Below, one piece after another: positions 62,315 through 64,000 of a stretch of 64,000 nucleotides of DNA. Where the stretch lies: assembly GCA_039933785.1 (NCBI GenBank), contig JBDTNL010000016.1, forward strand, positions 1 to 64,000, written 5' to 3'. Numbering within the stretch: position 1 is the first letter of the stretch; every line of letters begins with the position of its first letter. Origin of the DNA: JBDTNL01 sp039933785 (lineage in GTDB: Bacteria > Acidobacteriota > Thermoanaerobaculia > Multivoradales > JAGPDF01). A program made the position numbers and the translations under genes. Below the pieces are notes generated by a model that was not told where the DNA came from, made no database searches, and worked only from the letters and a program-made list of their open reading frames with translations.

Positions 62315-63526
62315 ATGTCCCGTCTTCGCCGCTCACCTTCGAGCTCCCTCGCGCTTGCGACGATTCTTCTGGGATTGTCCGCTTTCGCGATGGCGCCAAC
62401 GCAGCTCCCGCCGACCGGCTCGGGCGATCGTGTCGCCGAGATGTCGCGCCTCCAGTCGCAGGCCTGGGCCGCGCTGGCGCAGGCGCGTGATCCCAAGACG
62501 GCGCTCGCCCTCTATCGGCAGGTGTACGAGCTCGGTGAAGACCCGCCGGGCGTCGATGTTTTCCTCTACCGCCGCCTTGCCGAGCTCGCCTGCGCCGAGG
62601 GCGACCTCGACTACGCCGTCGAGGTCGCGAGCCGCGGTTTGTCGGAGTTGGAGGCGCCCGGCCAGGGCGAGTCGCGCGTGATCGAACGGGTTCACCTGCG
62701 TCGCCTCGAGCGACTCTTGCGCCTCAACCGTGACCGCGAAACCGATCCGACACTCATCGCCTACTGTGCGCTTCGGCAGCGCTTCCTCTGGATGCGCGGG
62801 GTCCCCGCCTCCGTCGACGCCCAGACCGTCGAGACCGAGATCGGGACCCAGCTCGCGAATCATCCGCGCACGCGCATCCGCGGCGAGTTGCTCTACTTGC
62901 TCGGCATCTCAAGCCGCGATGCTTCTGCCGATGCCGCCCTGCGGCGCGTCGTCGACGAAGCTCCGCGGAGCGCGGCGGCACCGGAGGCGATCTCGCTCCT
63001 GATCCTGCATGCCGGAGAAGACAGCGCCGAGTCCGCCGTGTGGGGGCAACGTTTGTGCTCCGACTATCCGGAATCGGAGCCCTGTCTCGCGGCGGCCGCG
63101 CGCTTGCTCGGCACATCGCGAGATGGCAAGTACCGCCTGCCGTACTCCGAAGCCCGCGCCGCAGCCGCGCGCGTCATTACCCTGTACCGAGGCCACTTCG
63201 CCGACGCTGCGGAGTTCTTCGCGCACTATCCCTACGAAGCCTTGCTCCAATTCGCCGAACGCCAGCGCGCACTCGGTCATCTCGTGGATGCGATCGAATC
63301 GTTGCGCCAGGCGACCGAGCTCGTTCCAGGCGGCTTCGAGGCTTGGGCCCAGATTGGCGAAATCGCGGAACGTCGCGGCGATTTGCCGCGCGCCGCGGAC
63401 GCCTACGAGCGGGCGAGCCACTGCGACGTGCCGCAAGTCGCCGGTGGATACAGGAGAACGCGAGAGTGGGGCGCCAGGGTCCAGCGACTGCGGAAGGCGA
63501 TCGGCGAGGCGCCGCCGGAGGGCTGA
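62315..63526 (+). CDS. Exported TPR-repeat protein
   Basis: A 403-residue protein with a signal-like N-terminus (SSSLALATILLGLSAFAMAP) and helical TPR-type repeats (ALALYRQVYELGEDPPGVDVFLY, RRLAELACAEGDLDYAVEVASRGL, LVDAIESLRQATELVPGGFEAWAQIGEIAERRGDLPRAADAYERA in pieces). The exact number of repeats is unclear. Probably a periplasmic scaffold; function unknown. Confidence 0.75.
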   Translation: MSRLRRSPSSSLALATILLGLSAFAMAPTQLPPTGSGDRVAEMSRLQSQAWAALAQARDPKTALALYRQVYELGEDPPGVDVFLYRRLAELACAEGDLDYAVEVASRGLSELEAPGQGESRVIERVHLRRLERLLRLNRDRETDPTLIAYCALRQRFLWMRGVPASVDAQTVETEIGTQLANHPRTRIRGELLYLLGISSRDASADAALRRVVDEAPRSAAAPEAISLLILHAGEDSAESAVWGQRLCSDYPESEPCLAAAARLLGTSRDGKYRLPYSEARAAAARVITLYRGHFADAAEFFAHYPYEALLQFAERQRALGHLVDAIESLRQATELVPGGFEAWAQIGEIAERRGDLPRAADAYERASHCDVPQVAGGYRRTREWGARVQRLRKAIGEAPPEG

Positions 63527-64000
63527 ACGCGTCAGCACCGACTCGGATTCGTTCGATACGAAGCCCCGGGAGCTCGCGTGGTCATTGCACGTGCGAGTCG
63601 CCCCGGCCAAGCTCCTGCTCCCACCGCTCCCGGCCGGCTTGGCCGGCCCGAGCTTCGACCGCATCCTCGAGCGGATCGCCGGTCAGCGGCTCCACATCGC
63701 GCATCAGAGAAGGTCTCCGGGAATGGAAGAACGATGGCTCCACCGGGCTGTTGATGTCTTCACCCGATGCTCGAAAGATCAGGCCGCCAGTTCCTCAGGT
63801 CGAGCTGGTGAGCAAAGTGGTTCGCGATTTCCTGGTGACGCGGCACAGCTTCGAGTTCGATCCGCGACAACGCCCCCGCGAGGGGACAGGTTCCGCAGTG
63901 CAGTCCACTCCCCTCCCCTCCCCGTAAGGCAGAGTACCTGTCCCCTCTACCTCCACTCGACAAAAAGGGCCGGCGAGCTCGTTGTAGCCCAGGGCCAGGG
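63527..64000 (+). other. Gene-poor right edge
   Basis: About 470 bases after the TPR gene. Short ORFs are present in several frames but none shows a recognisable family, ribosome site or consistent codon use. The region contains the second GGGGACAGGT palindrome. A decayed gene or the start of a gene beyond the window cannot be ruled out. Confidence 0.5.
63880..63947. repeat. Palindromic repeat with GGGGACAGGT core (copy 2)
   Basis: GAGGGGACAGGT (63880-63891) and ACCTGTCCCCTC (63936-63947) are perfect 12-bp inverted arms with a 44-base loop. The core equals that of the copy at 62067-62112, showing a dispersed repeat family. Confidence 0.75.

Noticed and set aside
63527..63963. Short ORFs near the right edge as genes
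   Set aside because: No ribosome site, no family pattern and competing ORFs on both strands; they were left as an unassigned region.

Overview
The window is GC-rich, gene-dense bacterial chromosome from a Gram-negative organism: it carries a complete Kdo (LPS core sugar) pathway, LolA and Tat translocase genes. A cdaA-cdaR-glmM cluster (c-di-AMP and cell wall), CtpA/S41 peptidase, a histone-deacetylase-like hydrolase, DUF4301 and lineage-style secreted Ig-like proteins fit Acidobacteriota or a related phylum. That placement is inference; there is no rRNA to anchor it. No prophage, insertion sequence or CRISPR array was found.

Layout. 0-3 kb: dTDP-sugar genes (rfbB, rfbC) with a DUF4301 gene running off the left edge, then a long inverted repeat and uppP. 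4-9 kb: an ECF sigma factor with a putative membrane anti-sigma factor and a polymer-forming membrane protein, followed by an NtrC-type regulator. 9-18 kb: pdxJ, then a tight reverse-strand cluster tilS-hpt-ftsH-folP-cdaA-cdaR-glmM preceded by a CAT-anticodon tRNA. 18-24 kb: ArsR regulator, Mn/Fe superoxide dismutase, tRNA-Val, tRNA-Asp, rpmG (L33), a sulfatase-like lipoprotein, a second sigma factor, an HDAC-family enzyme and a secreted repeat protein. 24-32 kb: ctp, tatA-tatC, and the Kdo/CTP operon kdsB-pyrG-kdsA-kdsD-kdsC. 32-41 kb: polyprenyl synthase, yajQ, lolA, purH, TusA-like and EF-hand proteins and a frameshifted PAP2 relic. 41-51 kb: a response regulator, tRNA-Phe, gamma-glutamyltransferase, metK behind a SAM-riboswitch attenuator, a peroxiredoxin-like gene with an in-frame UGA, and an HxlR/DinB divergent pair. 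51-64 kb: M48 protease, hflK-hflC, a six-gene lipid-modification operon and a divergently transcribed B12-binding regulator, then a TPR protein and repeats.

Three items stand out. (1) At 47.97-48.58 kb a secreted thioredoxin-fold/peroxiredoxin-like gene has UGA exactly where the redox-active Cys of a WCPFC motif should be, followed by a small hairpin with a GU-starting loop: a strong selenoprotein candidate. (2) At 61.1-62.0 kb a regulator joins a CarH-type cobalamin photoreceptor module (W-x9-EH motif and a His ligand) to a C-terminal XRE helix-turn-helix instead of the usual N-terminal MerR domain. It faces an operon of two cyclopropane-synthase-like methyltransferases, DUF1365, a flavoprotein, DUF1295 and an SRPBCC protein. 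I propose a light/B12-controlled membrane-lipid modification system. (3) metK has a readable promoter, SAM-I/IV-type aptamer, terminator and ribosome site in series.
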